From assembly GCA_027943335.1 (NCBI GenBank), contig BSBK01000964.1:786001-850000 (forward strand): a DNA stretch of 64,000 nt, given 5' to 3'. Shown in pieces: positions 48,020-61,100 of the stretch. The notes beneath the pieces were generated by a model. It was not told the DNA's origin. It worked only from the letters and a program-made list of their open reading frames with translations, and did no database searches. Source of the DNA: Chamaecyparis obtusa. Lineage: Eukaryota > Streptophyta > Pinopsida > Cupressales > Cupressaceae. A program made the position numbers and the translations under genes. How positions within the stretch are numbered: position 1 is the first letter of the stretch; each line of letters starts with the position of its first letter.

Positions 48020-49057
48020 AAACCTTCCCTACAAACTATTCAAGAAATGAAAAGAGATGTCTCATAAGAGCATCATTGTGTTATATAATCATGGCTAATG
48101 ACTTGTATAGATGTGCTCTAGATGGTATGCTACTTAGATGTTTAGAAAATGAAGATTCAAGTTGTGCATTAAAAGAAGTTCATGAAGGTGTGTGTGGGTC
48201 TCACTCAAACATCTTTTCACTAGCCAAGAAACTCTTGAGAGTGTGGATATACTACTAGCCTACAATAGAGAAAGATGCAATCCAATATGCTAAAACATGC
48301 AAGAAAATCCAAGTCCATGGAAACCTGATACACACTCTGGATAGGGAGATAATTCCTTTCATAACACATTGGCCATTTCAAAAATTTGCTTTTGATTTAG
48401 TTAGACAAATTTATCCGAACTCATCCAATGGACACAAGTATATCATTACCGCAATTGAATACTTTACAAAATGGGTGGAATTTGTGCCACTAGCTAATGT
48501 AGGGGGAAAACAAATCTCATTGTTTATCTTAAACTACATCATCTATAGGTATGGGATACCCTCATCAATTGTGACTAACAATGGGGGTCAATTCAAAAAC
48601 AAAGACATGGATGACAACTTGGTACACTCCTTTTGCATTGATATATCAGACCGAAGTGGTACTACCAATTTAAGTAGAGATTTCATCACTAAGGGTATCA
48701 TTAAAACATATAATCACTAATGAGGACTAAAAAATCTCTAGACAACAAGAACTAGAATTGTTAGATGAGCACATACAACAAGAATTTGATCATCTTAAAG
48801 TCTATAAAAAGAGGATGTCAAGAGAATACAAGAAGAAAGTAAAGCCATGAGCATTCCAGGTAGGAGATCTAGTCCTAAGAGAAAATCCAAAGAATCAACA
48901 ACATCAAGAGAAAAATGGAAAGTTTGAACCCAATTGACTGGGTCCCTTTTTTATCACAACTTCATTTGGATCACGAGCCTATCAATTGGCTACACCTGAG
49001 GGAGATGTTTTACTAGATTGAATCAACACTCTCCACCTAAAAAGGTTCTATGCCTGA
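48020..49057 (+). pseudogene. Element C integrase, internally deleted
   Basis: The zinc-binding start is present (HEGVCGSHSN) but its Cys pair is damaged (CKKIQVH). In the core AFDLVRQ is kept, but the second acidic residue is Asn (VTNNGGQF). After HSFCID (about 48640) the sequence jumps to the end of the core. About 100 residues, including the Y-P-Q-G-N-G block and the third acid, are missing compared with element D. The C-terminal domain is readable (FQVGDLVLRENPKN, GKFEPN, LGPFFITTSFGSRAYQL, HLKRFYA) and stops at TGA 49055-49057. Confidence 0.83.
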
Positions 49058-49444
49058 CATTCTTGAGATATCACATGTACAATAGATATTGATCCTAAAA
49101 AATCAGAAACAATGGAAAAAGTCCTAAAAAATGACCATCTCGATGAAAACCTAGTAAACAAGCACATTGGTGAGTCCAAAAAAAATAGAAAAAGAAAAAG
49201 TACAAAAAAAAATAGAAAAAGAGAAAAAAATGTCTTGATGAAAACTTGGTAAATAGGTGCCATGATAGCAAAAATAGAAAAGTTTGTCCAAGTGGTAAAA
49301 GCCTAGTAAATAGGCACTACTTGTAATCAATGCTCTATCTATCAAGACAATGCTTGAATGGTTGGTCAATGTAAATAATCATAAAATCCTATCTTCATCA
49401 TAATAGAATCTTTCTATATAAAAGTCTTAGGTAAACCATTTTCT

Positions 49445-49456
49445 CTAGGGGGCAAT
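49445..49456 (+). other. Candidate polypurine tract and LTR start of element C
   Basis: ctagggggcaa followed by tgatcaaagtc is a plausible plus-strand primer and LTR beginning, 390 bases after the pol stop. The left LTR is missing, so the border cannot be confirmed by comparison. Confidence 0.45.
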
Positions 49457-50895
49457 GATCAAAGTCATACATGTCTCAAAGTTGTCTAGTCACTATTAGG
49501 ACTCTCTGCTAGGGTTTTGTTTATCCCTAGTCCATAATTGACACTAAACTATAAAAACATAGGTATTTCTTAATGCTACTAAGAATAGTATTTCTTAATA
49601 CTTGGACCTAAAAAGTGTTCCTAAACACTACATCATGAAGATGAGGGTGTTTCTAGACACTAAACAGGTGAGACATTTATTGATAAACAAAATTTCTATG
49701 ATTGATAATGTTTTCTATAAAGTGTTTGCAAATTAAACAAATGTGTTTCTTAAACACTACAATAAAAAATGCATATTTTTGACATGAATGATGGATCGTG
49801 TATTCTTAAAATTGTCTCTATAATCTTTATGAACTAGATAAACTAAATGATGGAATCATGAATTGTTCTTAGTTTGCAATGACTTATTATCAATTTGTGA
49901 TTGTTATGTTCCTTGAGTAACTCGACGATGCCCAAAAATGACTATAGAAACAAGGACTGGGGGCATAACCTTTTTTTTTGTCTTATGCTTGTGGTAATAA
50001 GTCCAATGACCTAAGATGATTATATGGAATGGGTGTCTATGATAAGTGCCTCCATCACAATTACAACGCCACGTATGCCTTGACCTGTTTCCTATGAAAT
50101 CTTTAGCAAGGTTCAATTTGTTGCCTTGCCTATTTTAAACTAAAATGAAACAACTTCCTACTAAGGTGCACAATAAAATCGAGACAATACCCAAGGATAT
50201 GAATATAAAGTAAAAGGTCATTGCGGGTATACATTTATACATAATTGTTGCACAAGAATAGAAAATGTTTATATTAATAGGAAGTAAGTAACAAAACATT
50301 GTATCCTATATGCTTTAATGTTTAGGTTAACTTTTGACATGACGAATGAAAGGGAAGTATTCATTTTTTCATGACTAAAAAATCTATTAGTGAAAATTGT
50401 ACTAACCTATGAGGTCCCAAACAACAAACACTCTTTGATGATGGACTCACTCTGAATAAACAGTGACTATCCTAGGTGTCTTAGTCTAGGTGAATTTCAT
50501 TGTTAATTGCATTTATATTCATTTTAGTTGCATTATCATATTAATTTTCATTAGATTCATTTTAGATGCATTTAATGTTTAATTACATTGAAGTTCTTTT
50601 TAAATTGCATTCATTTTTACATTCATTTTTAAGTTGCATCAATATGGCAGTGTAAATGCAATTAATCAACATCAATATGGGTGAAAATCCTACATACATG
50701 AACATTTTACAAGTTTCACCAAGTACATCATATGATCATCATAAAGCTCAAATAAAATGACTGGGTATTAATCATTGATATCCATACACCTACATAACCA
50801 TTTCAATACCATAAGTACGCCTACATAATGCATCTATAATCATTCATACATAAATAAAATAAGAGATGTGCATACATTGCATCACATTACATCTC

Positions 50896-50896
<1 letters not shown>

Positions 50897-50936
<40 letters not shown>

Positions 50937-50942
50937 TGTGTG
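50897..50942. repeat. TA/TG microsatellite
   Basis: tatatata passes into a (TG)n run with a single ta interruption. Confidence 0.95.
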
Positions 50943-52335
50943 TCTATGTAGACTAGGATTTGAGCGTGCACCTAAACCTGTTTTGAAGGCCAAAGACAAA
51001 CAAACGTCATAGCATATTATCAAATCAAATTTAATGGTAAACAAACTAAAATCAAAGCCACCTCAGTTTAAGCCTAAAATGGATGTGCCCATGCACCGTT
51101 TGATATGCTTGGATATAAATGGATGTGGGTGTGCAAACTCAAGCACTTGGAGCATGCAAATAGGATGATTTGAGGATCAAGAAGACCCAAAATGACACAA
51201 AATAGGTATGAGGAACCTATTTTGCCTCAAAGGCCTCAAGAACACACAAATATGCAAAGCTAAAAGATGAACTAAGATTGATTAAACAAGAAATGAATCT
51301 ATGTTAATCCAATTAAGCTAATTTAAATGTGATTTAAGCTTGAAAATGATCTAAAATGATGAGTTTATGCTTATGCTAGAATGAAAATGGCATTATAACT
51401 TTGCTATTGAGTTTGAGAGTTGAAAGATGATTTGCCTTAGGAAGTGAGGGTATTTATAGGAAAAGGGAAGGGCTTGGTTAAAAAGGATGAGTCAGAGTTA
51501 GGGCTAAGGTTAGGGTTGAGTCAAGGACAAGTGTCCTGACAAGTGTCAAGGGAGGATTGAGTTGAAAGTTTGAGGGCATGTGCACAATTTGGTAAATGTG
51601 CCCAAGGCCAAGAGGTGGCAAGGAAGGGATAAGAAGGTCTTAAATGCATAATGAATGCATGTAAGAAAGATAAGGAAGGCTTAAATGTATCCTTAAATGC
51701 ATTTGCAAGAGGTGGCCAAGAGGTGGCCATCTTTGTTGACTAAGGAGGATGACTAAGAGGAGGTTAGCATAAGTTTTGGTAAACCTTTTGCTAATGGAAT
51801 GTGACAAGATTAGAAAGGGGATTAGGATTAGGATTAAAGGGATTTTAGGATTAGGATGGGTGAAGAGGTTGGGTTGAGAAGTTTCTAGAAGAGTCTAGAG
51901 TTTTCTTAGGTTTTATGGAATAAAAGTTTATTCATTCCAAAAGCTTAAGTTTGGGAAAATTTATTGAAATATTTTCAATAAATATGAAAATTAAATATTT
52001 AATCTTAATTAAATATTTTGAGTTGAGATTAGGGTTAGAAAAGATGGGATTAGCCTTTTAATCGAAATTAAGAAGGGATTAGAAGATTTTGGAAGAGGTT
52101 AGTGGTCTTAAGAAAATTGGCCAAGTTTTGGTCAAAAAATAAATTAATTATTTTTTTGGGGGATTTTTGGTCAATTTATTAATTAAAATAATTAATAAAT
52201 AGGGGATTAATGTTTAAATAAGATTTAAACATTTTTGGGAGGGATTTCTTAATTAAATATTTTTAATTAAGAAAAAGGGATTTAATGACATAAAAATAAA
52301 TTAATTAATTAAATAATTAATTAATTAATAAATGA

Positions 52336-52346
52336 TGATGTCATCA
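52336..52346. promoter_or_regulatory. Palindrome tgatgtcatca in the LTR of element D
   Basis: An 11-base perfect palindrome around a central t, about 57 bases inside the presumed LTR of D. It contains the same tgatgtca word found upstream of the TATA box at 14.7 kb. It is a plausible bZIP site in U3; function is inferred. Confidence 0.3.
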
Positions 52347-52393
52347 GAGATTTTTCAGAAAATAAAAATACTTTATTTTCTAAAGGATTTTTA

Positions 52394-52420
52394 GGTGTCT
52401 ACATTTTGCCCCTCTTTGAT
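52394..52420 (-). other. Polypurine tract and LTR start of element D
   Basis: On the minus strand atcaaagaggggcaaaa is followed by tgtagacacc, the usual purine tract then TG order of a gypsy 3' LTR. It lies 1.5 kb after the pol stop of D. The matching left LTR lies beyond 63.3 kb or outside the window. Confidence 0.65.
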
Positions 52421-53924
52421 GCGATGCCGCAAGTGGCATGGCTTCAAAGACAAGAAAATAAGATGCCCTAGGCTAGAATTTAGAGGAATAAGGGATTGTG
52501 CCCCCTCGAGAAAATAATGCAAGGAGTAAACATTGTGGAATTTTCTCGAAAGGAAACAGAGAAGGAACGACTGAGGAAGCAGGGGAGATAAATTACCAAG
52601 CTTCCAAGAGAAAAGATGGGTGAATGCAAGATGAGATGGAAATGCAAGATGCAAGATGCAGCTATATGTAAAGATGCAAGATTAATCTATATGATAAATG
52701 CAAGGGACCAGATAGCTCCAAGTGCAAATGGGAGTGCACAACCTAGATTTAATATAGCTATGTTAGAGACCTGCCAAAGATACTGGGATCACGAGGCCTG
52801 TCAACAATGTCGCAGAGGACTGACGAGGATTGACGCTAAACAAACACACAGGGTTGCCCCAACATCAAACATGAAGCGCAGAGGTGACATGGCGGATCCG
52901 ATGCTGAAGGAACCACAAACACACAACTGACTCACAGGCAGAAGCGAAAGATCAAAAGACCTTGCCCCAGATTATCCGCACACGCAGCACACCGTCATAT
53001 AAAGAATAGTGGTGACCCTGGTGGGATAAAGAGAAGCCAAAAAGATTAACAAGACCCAAAGGACAAAAAAATCCAAGATCAAAATGATAACTCCAAAAAG
53101 ACATCCTTTGCCAAGGAGAGAGATTAGGTTTGATTGATGGTGGGAAGATTGGTCGGACAGGAGGAACGATATATCCTCAAGGACCAGGATGGAAGATTAG
53201 GTCAGACAGGAGGAATGATATATCCTCAAGGACCCATGGGTTGGTGAGAGAATAAGTGTAGTTGTTCGCTGGCAAAAAGCTGAAGTTCAAGGAATAATCA
53301 GGATGAGCAAGGATAAGTCATCAATTGATGTTGCTGAAGCACAAGGCCGGAGTGGGACTACAAATTTTCTGAGGCTGGGGATGGGACAAGATATTTGATC
53401 AAATGTTGCTGCAGGACGGACAAAGGTTATGTACAACAAGGAGGAACGATATGCACAAGGGATATGTACAGAAGCTCAGGATTGGGGATAGGAAGATCAC
53501 ACTCGGCGGGACTCTCACTAGGACGGAGACAAGAAGGATAAATACAGGGAGGAAAGTGCTGTACAGGAAAGGGAAAGGGATATGGTACAAGATATGGTAC
53601 AAAGCTTTGGAATAGGATATAGATTGCAGATGGGTTGGAGGAAGATGGAAGCCGAATGCTTGGAGGATAGGGGAGATGGAACTGCTGGGAGATCTGTTAT
53701 GGATGGAGGAAGAGGACGGTAGCTGAAAGGACAATTGAATAGATAAATAGCCCAGTTTACTATGTTGGTGCCTGTTTACCAGGTTTTCACCAACATACTT
53801 GTCCAAGGCGCTTGAATTGCCAAGTTTTCACCGTTTGGATGATTATTTTCTCTTTCTCTTTTCTTTTTTCACTTTTTTGCTTTTTTGAATGTTTTTGGAT
53901 TTTCTGATATATGCAGGATCAGGT
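52421..53924 (-). other. 3' untranslated part of element D
   Basis: Non-coding in both strands as far as I can judge. Contains two 48-bp direct copies (53144-53191 and 53192-53235) of a block with gaggaacgatatatcctcaa, and a weaker third copy near 53440. Confidence 0.5.
53144..53239. repeat. 48-bp direct tandem repeat, two copies
   Basis: gaagatt starts both copies at 53144 and 53192; both contain gacaggaggaa, tatatcctcaaggacc and differ at a few bases. Confidence 0.8.
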
Positions 53925-56900
53925 TCAGGCATAGAACCTCTTCAGATGGATGATGTTGATAGGATCATTCAAGGGGTCACCTTCTGGTGTTGATAGCTGA
54001 TAGGCTCCCGAGCTGAAGGATGCGGTGACAACATAGGGGCCCAACCAAGTAGGCTCAAACTTGCCTTTCTTTTCTCTATTTGCTAGGACCTTCTGATTTT
54101 ATTTAAGGACCATGTCACCGACCTGGAATTATCTAAGATGGACCTTTTTGTTATAACTCCTTTTGAGTCAATTTTGATATGCCACCAGGTGATCGTAAGC
54201 TTGCTCTCTCTTTTCATCTAGTAGATCTAGCTGTGTGAGCCGGGCCACACGATAGTCTTCATCAGTTGTATAGTTCTTCATGGAGACACGCAAGGATGGG
54301 AGCTCAACCTCGATCGGTAGAACAACTTCAGCACCATATACAAGAGAGTATGGGGTGGTGCCTCTGGGAGTGTGATAAGAAGTGCGGTAGGCCCAAAGGG
54401 CAAGATTGATTTGGAGGTGCCAGTCACGACCAGAATCATTGACAACCTTCTTGAGGATTTTCAAGATAGTTTTGTTGGTTGCCTCAGCTTGGCCGTTTCC
54501 TTGAGGGAAATATGGACTAGAGAAACGGTGATGGATGTGGAGCCTGGCACATAGATCATCCACATGCTGGTTTTCAAAAGGTGTGCCATGGTCTGTGAAA
54601 ATGGTAGATGGTATGCCGAAGCAGCAAATGATATGGTAGAGGATGAACTTGGATATTTGGATGCCAGTAGTAAGGGTGAGCGAAATCACTTCAACCCATT
54701 TGGTAAAGTACTTTCTGGCTGTTATGATATACTTGTGTCCATCCGAAAAGAGGGGGGTGATCAAGCCAACGAGGTCGAGGCCCCAACATGAAAAAGGCCA
54801 TGGTGGTGCAATAGGCTGTAGATCCTGTGCTGGTGCATGTATCAAATTGGCATGCTGTTGACATGGGAGACATTTCTTGACAAATTCACACGCATCATGT
54901 TCCATTGTTGGCCAATAATATCCAACTCTAAGCAGCTGCTTTGCTAGAACCATGCCACTCGTGTGGGCACCACAAATTCCAGCGTGAACTTCTTGTAAGG
55001 CCAGGATGGCCTCGTTTGAAACTAAACATCTAGATAGGACATTGTGATACCCGTGACGATATAGGGTGTTGGCTACAAGAGTGTAGCGGGAAGCTCTGCG
55101 AATAAGGTTTTGGCGTTGGTTATTGGTGAGATGGGGAGATATGATACCATTTTTTAGATATGCATGGATGTCGTGGTACCATGGGGATTGGGGACCAACC
55201 AAGACACACACCATGTTTGCATCGGTGCTCTCATAAGCTGGCGAGTGTAGCTGCTCGACTAGAAATTCATATTGTGTTGCGTCACGTGGGATTTCCAATA
55301 AGGATCCGATGGTTGCCATTGCATCTGCTGCTTTATTTTGAAGCCTTGGGATCTGATTGAATTGTAGATGTAGGAAATGCTCTTTCAGTTTATCCACCAG
55401 TTGCTTGTAGGGTAGCAATTTGTCATCCTTTGTCTGATACTCATCAAGGACTTGCTTGATAATGAGCTATGAATCTCCAAAGACTTGTAGTTCTATGATG
55501 TTCCATTGGATAGCTGTTTTGAGACCTAAGATGAGTGCCTCATATTCTACAATGTTGTTGGTACAGGGGAATCCCAACTTGAATGATTTTGGAATATAGT
55601 CACCTTGAGGTGTGACGAATAGGATTCCTAACCCAGAGCTATGGGATGTGTTGGAACCATCAAAGTATAGTTTCCACATGGGCTGCTCTTCAATCATGCA
55701 CAGATGTTCATCGGGGAATTCTATGATTAGTGGATAGGCATCCACCAGTGGTGCTTCTGCTAGTTGATCGGCAATGACTTGCCTTTTGATTGCTTTGTGA
55801 TCTACATACTGAATGTCAAATTCACTGAGTAACATGACCCATTTTGCCATACGGCCTGTGAGGGTTGTCCTTGATAACAGATACTTAAGAGGGTCCACCT
55901 ATGATATGAGCTTGATTGTGTGGCTAAGCATGTAATGTCTAAGTTTTTGAGTGGCAAAGACCACTACTAGGCATGCTTTCTCCATGGGTGAATAGTTAAG
56001 CTCATAGCCCACAAGAGTGCGACTAATGTAGTAGACAGCCTGTTCTCTATTTTCATCATCATGCTGTGCTAGGAGTGCCCCTAGTGCTGTAGCTGTTGTT
56101 GAGATGTAAAGGATGAGTGGGCATCCTGGAATTGGTGGTACAAGGATCAGAGCGTTAGCTAGATACTCTTTGAGCTTATCAAAGCTTCTTTGACATATGG
56201 GATCCCACTTGAAGTTGGTGTCTTTGCATAAGAGATGTGAGAAGGGTTGGCACTTGTCTGCTAGTTGAGAGATGAATCACCGAACTGATTGAAGCTTGCC
56301 TTGTAGGCTTCTGAGCTGTTTGAGATTTCTTGGTGGAGGCATCTCCGTTATTGCTTTTACCTTTTTAGGATCAATCTCTATGCCTCATCTAGAGATGATG
56401 AAACCTAGAAGCTTGCCAGATGTAACACCAAAGACACATTTCTTAGGATTAAGCTTTAAGCCATAATGATTCAGATGATCAAATACATGCTCTAGGATGT
56501 TGAGGTGCTCGTCTCTTGTTTTGGATTTTGCAAGGATATCGTCCACATAGTCCTCAAGGATGTTGTGGATCATGTCATGGAAAATGGCTGTCATTGCTCA
56601 CTGATATGTTGCTCCTGCATTCTTTAGCCCAAATGACATCATGTTGTAGCAAAAGGTACCCCATGGGGTTGTGAATGCTGTTTTATGTTGATCTGCTTCC
56701 GCTATATGAATTTGGTTGTAGCCTGAAAAGCCATCCATTAATGATAACATCTCATGACCCGCTGTGAGGTCTACAAGCATGTCTATGTTTGGCAATGGGA
56801 AGTCATCCTTAGGGCATGCCTTGTCCAAGTCCCTAAAATTAGTACAGATTCTGATGTCGCCAGAAGGCTTTGTGACTTGCACCATGTTAGAGATCCACTC

Positions 56901-58190
56901 TGAATAATATATTGCTCTGATGATCTTAGCTTGGAGGAGCTTCTCAAGCTCTGCTTTGACGAGCAATGCTACCTTTGGATGCATTTTCCTTAGCTTCTGC
57001 TTCACTGGCTTGATGTTTGGATCTACTGATAGATGATGAACAACAAGGTTTGGATCAAGCCCAGGCATGTGGGTGTATGACCATGCAAAGTTGATGATGG
57101 ATTCCTTGAGCAAGGCACTGAGAGCCATTTCTTCTCCTTCTGTTAGGTTGACTGCAATGTAGGTGATCCTTGGACATTCTTCTGTTCCCAAGTTGATTGG
57201 CTTGGTTTCCTCTATGATGATCAGTGACTGCTCTGGTCTATAATCTTGGATAGGGGGAAGAGGCAAGGCTTCATCTTCTAGCGCTTGAATTGCCAGGTTT
57301 TCACTAGAAGATACGCCCTTTATTTTTACTATTTTGGAATCAGAATGTGCCCCAAGGGGGTTTTCACATAAAGACTCATGATGTTCTCTTGCTATTTCAT
57401 TTTTGTGACTAAAGCTTGCCTCTTCCCCAAAATATCCTTCTGGGTGAAGTTGATAGACAGAGGTTGATGTTGGATCCTGTTTTCTTGCTGGATCTGATGC
57501 CCCCATGAATTCTAGGAGTGCTTGTGCGCTTTGGAACTCATCGATGTGTGTGATGCTTGGTTGGTCCCAATCTATGAGGTCAGGGTTTGTGAGGGGAAGA
57601 TCTATGAGGTTAATGGAGAGTTGTTGGAGAACAGAAGTCCCCAGGAGGGTGTCGTCGGCAAAGATATCATCGTAGGATCAGATGTCTTTCTCTTCAGGGA
57701 TGTCTTCAATTTCCACGAGGTCATCCCGGCTATTCGAAAAGTTGACGTTGGTCATGTTAGTGTCCGCAGTTGTGGTATTGGGCTCTTGTTCAAGCAGGCG
57801 AGAGGTATTAAAGCCAAGTCCTTGCTGTTCTGGATTTTGGGATGGTATGATAGGAAACAAATTTCCGTCCTCTTGTGGTCCTAGACCACCACCTTGATAG
57901 TTATAGTGTTCTGTGACATTTTTGTAGGGGATTGGATATTTCTCTTTGAAGTACTCAAGAAGTTGTGTGTCACGTGATGGGGGATCTTTGTATAACCATT
58001 TGTTAATATCTGGATCCATTTCTTTGCTGTTGATGGTACCATGAGACTCAAAAGTCATGTTTCTGATTTGCTTGAGCTTATAATGTTCCTCAACAGGCTT
58101 GTTTTGACAACTTGGGTGCCCTTGAGTATGTGGATCACGTGGAAGAGCCCCTACAGCAAATGCATCACTGAGGCTGTATTCGCCACAACC
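53925..58190 (-). pseudogene. Element D pol: RT, two RNase H domains, integrase
   Basis: Same reading frame as the gag-protease above it. Order: acidic linker with a degenerate G-patch-like block (GGGLGPQEDG, FPI, near 57900-57840), then RT with ICTNFRDLDKACPKDDFPLP and YVDD at 56549-56538. The gypsy RNase H follows (about 56220-55900), then the archaeal-type RNase H with WKLYFDGS at about 55670, NNIVEYEALILGL and FGDS. Integrase has an H-H-C-C finger (H145, H152, C183, C186 counted from 55418), and the D,D-35-E triad is intact (GLDLVG at 54776, TDHG at 54593, AEATNK at 54485). The end is HLKRFYA, then TGA 53925-53927. Premature stops (lowest base of each codon): TGA at 57678, 56598, 56385, 56277 and 54168; TAG at 55899 and 55467; TAA at 54129 and 54099. 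No frameshift seen. Confidence 0.93.
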
Positions 58191-61100
58191 CTAGTTGTTG
58201 ATCTTGACGGATGATAAGGTGGAAGAGAGGATGGTCTCTGGATCGCGATGGGATCGGGATGAACTAGCAATAGAAGTACCAATATCGGTTCCAGGACAAT
58301 GAGTAGAATGAGGGAAAGATGCTTCCATCGCACGGAAGTATGCGAAGGGGTTAGGATCAGCGTGGATGGTAACCTCAGTGCCTTGATGTGGAAACTTGAT
58401 GCACTGATGGTAAGTAGATGGTACAGCCCTAATGGAATGGATCCATGGGTAGCCGAGAAGAATATTAAATGGTAGGTCGAGATCAACAACGTGGCAGATA
58501 GTATCTTGCGTTGCTGGGCCTAGCTGGATAGGCAAGGTGATAGTACCTTCAGAGGTACGCTCCAAGTTATCATATGCTTTGATGGTGATCATCTCATGTT
58601 GTATGTTGGTCTCCGTGAACCCGATCTTCTTGATGAATTTTAATGTGCACAAGTTGAGGGCTGAGCCATTATCTATTAAAACCCGTTTGATGGCAAAGTC
58701 TCTGACCATGACGACAATGCGGAGAGGGAGAGTATGGTCAGGAGTGACATCTAGTATATCAGATTCTTTGAAGGATAAGGCACATGCTGCTGATAGGTGT
58801 CCCACAAGAGTTTCAAACTGAGTTGTGTTAATGTCCGTGGGGACATGGCCTTCTTTTAGAGCTTTGTCCAGGATCTCTTGATGGATGGGTGATGTGCGAA
58901 GCAAATCCAAGATAGATATTTGGGCTGGCATGTTCCCAAGATGCTCTATGATATTGTATTGTGCACTTGGTGCATTATGCTGTGTTGCGCATGCATTTGA
59001 TGCTGGCCTGATGTTAGACTGTGCTGTGGATGCAGTAGACATTAGCCTTGGAGGAGCAGCTGATCTCAGAGGAGCACCGGCAACAGTTATCCTACCACTG
59101 CGGGTAGTTGCAGCACATTGTCGATCTGGCCCTCTGACGTGGATGGTTTTGATGGTGGGCTCATCTTGGATGGGCTCAACTTGAGTTATGCATCCGACAT
59201 ACTTGTCATAGTTGATGTAGGCCGCTGTGTGATCTTCTTGCTTGCCTTTGCCATGATTTTGGGGCTGATTGGCGCTGGCTTGATTCTTCCCGGCATCGTG
59301 TTGAGGGAACACATTTTGATATATTTGCAAACTAGCGTTGGGTGAAGCTTGAGCTGGTGCATCGACCTGGATCTCCTTGCGATCAATGAGATCCTGGATG
59401 TAGTTCTTAAGTCGCATGCACTTCAATGTTGTGTGCTCCTTCACACGATGGTAATCACAGTATCCATTTTCTTTATACCAATCAGACTTTGGTGTGTTGT
59501 CATCCTTCTGTGGGATGGGCGGATATGTGATCATATTTGCTTTGGCTAGCTGATAAAAGATCTGATCCAGAGGCTCACCCAAAGGTGTGAAAGTCCTCTT
59601 TGGATTGTTCTGATTGTTGGGCTTGTTCTGCCTTGGGGCAACGTTAACTGTGTTAATAGGATTGCCTTGATGTGCTGGCTATTGCTGTTGGTATTGCTGC
59701 TGATACTGTTGCACAGGTGGCTGATGAGCTTGAGGAGGCTGCTGATAAATAGGTGCTTGATATGCGGGAGCTGGTGGTTGCTGATAGATGGGTGCTTGTG
59801 GCGGTTGGTATGTTTGAGCTGGTGTAGGACTAGCCACAATGAATTGTACATTCTTAGTGTTAGTGGCTCCATCTGTAACAACATTCTTGTTACGATTCCA
59901 GTAACGGGATTTATCATTGTTGGGTTTGTTCTTGGAATCATCCTTGAAGTGGCGAATAGTGCCTTCGTCTAGGAGAGCTTTCTCGATGCCTATGCCTTTG
60001 CTCTTGATGTCTTGGTATGTCTGGAGACAGTTCATTCGCATGTGATGGGATAGCTTTGGATGTAGGTTATCAATGAAGATCTTTGTTAGATGCTTCTCTG
60101 GCGGCTGATATGATAACTTGGTTGTAAGATTTTGCCATCTTTGCAAGTATTCTACAAGGCTTTCTCCGTCTTTCTGCTTTGAGTTGCATAGGTCTAGCAA
60201 GGACAACTCATTCTCCACATTATGGGCATAGTGTGTGATGAACTTATCAGAGAGTTCAGCAAAGGTTTTTATTGTCCCATGTGGTATTTTGTAAAACCAC
60301 TCAACAGCAGTTCCTCCCAAGCTTTTGGGAAATAGGCGCAGGAGATAATTATCACTGTAAGCCACTTCTTGGCACGCCATGTAGAACTCTTTGATATGAT
60401 TTACTGGATCTTCTTTCCCCCGATACTTGTCAAACTTGGGCATCTCAAAATGCTTGGGAAAAGGGATAGTTGCTATGGACCGATCGAAGGGATATGAGCA
60501 CACCTCTTCGAACTTGTATGTTTTATTGTCTGTTCCGATTTGTAGCTCCTTTAGAGCATTTTTCATTGCTTCCCACTCAGCATTGAGTGGCGAGGGAACT
60601 GGGACTTCTGCTTGTGATGGAAGTTGTGGAACTGGATATGGCGCTTGCTGTGGATAAATGGGTTGGAACTGATTTTGGGGCAATGGTTGCTGGGGATATT
60701 GCTGGTGTGGCATAGGGGGATATTGTGGTAAATGATATGGAACCGCTTGATATTGTTGGGCTGCTTGCTGTTGTTGAACTAGTGGTTGTTGTGGGACTGC
60801 TTGCTAATATTGGACATTTGGAACTTGTTGTAACTGATGGGTGGGAACTTGTTGTTGCTGGGGGATGATAGGGTTTTGTTGCTGAGGCTGATAGCAAGGG
60901 ACTTGCTATTGTTGAGGAATGATGGTTGTTTGCTGAAAGGGGACATGTGGTTGCTGTGGGGGAGGCTATTGGAATGATGCTGCTTGCGGGTATGATGGTG
61001 GTAGTTGCTGAGGTTGGCTTTGGGTTTGGCTGATATAAGCTGGGTGCATGCCTGCGTTACTTAGAGGTGGAATAGATGTGGGGAAGCTAGAAGCAAAGGG

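Larger units (their letters stand above)
42895..49455 (+). mobile_element. Ty3/gypsy element C, 5'-truncated, Tat-like
   Basis: Begins in mid-gag at the junction with copia A, so its left LTR, primer site and gag N-terminus are missing. Gag end, protease, a G-patch-like segment, RT, RNase H, a second RNase H and integrase follow in order, ending at 49057. Similar to element D on the other strand. Extra RNase H after the usual one is known for the Tat lineage of plant gypsy elements. Confidence 0.85.
49457..52390. other. LTR-like DNA between elements C and D, no gene
   Basis: Probably the right LTR of C followed by the right LTR of D (which reads on the minus strand from 52403 downward), but the border between them is not visible. 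Contains a (TG)n run at 50905-50942 next to (TA)n, and AT-rich aattaatta tracts near 52140-52330. No ORF with family features. Confidence 0.4.

Noticed and set aside
53399..53806. 135-codon minus-strand ORF after element D pol
   Set aside because: Low-complexity Ser/Leu/Pro composition in a repeat-containing 3' untranslated region; no motif.
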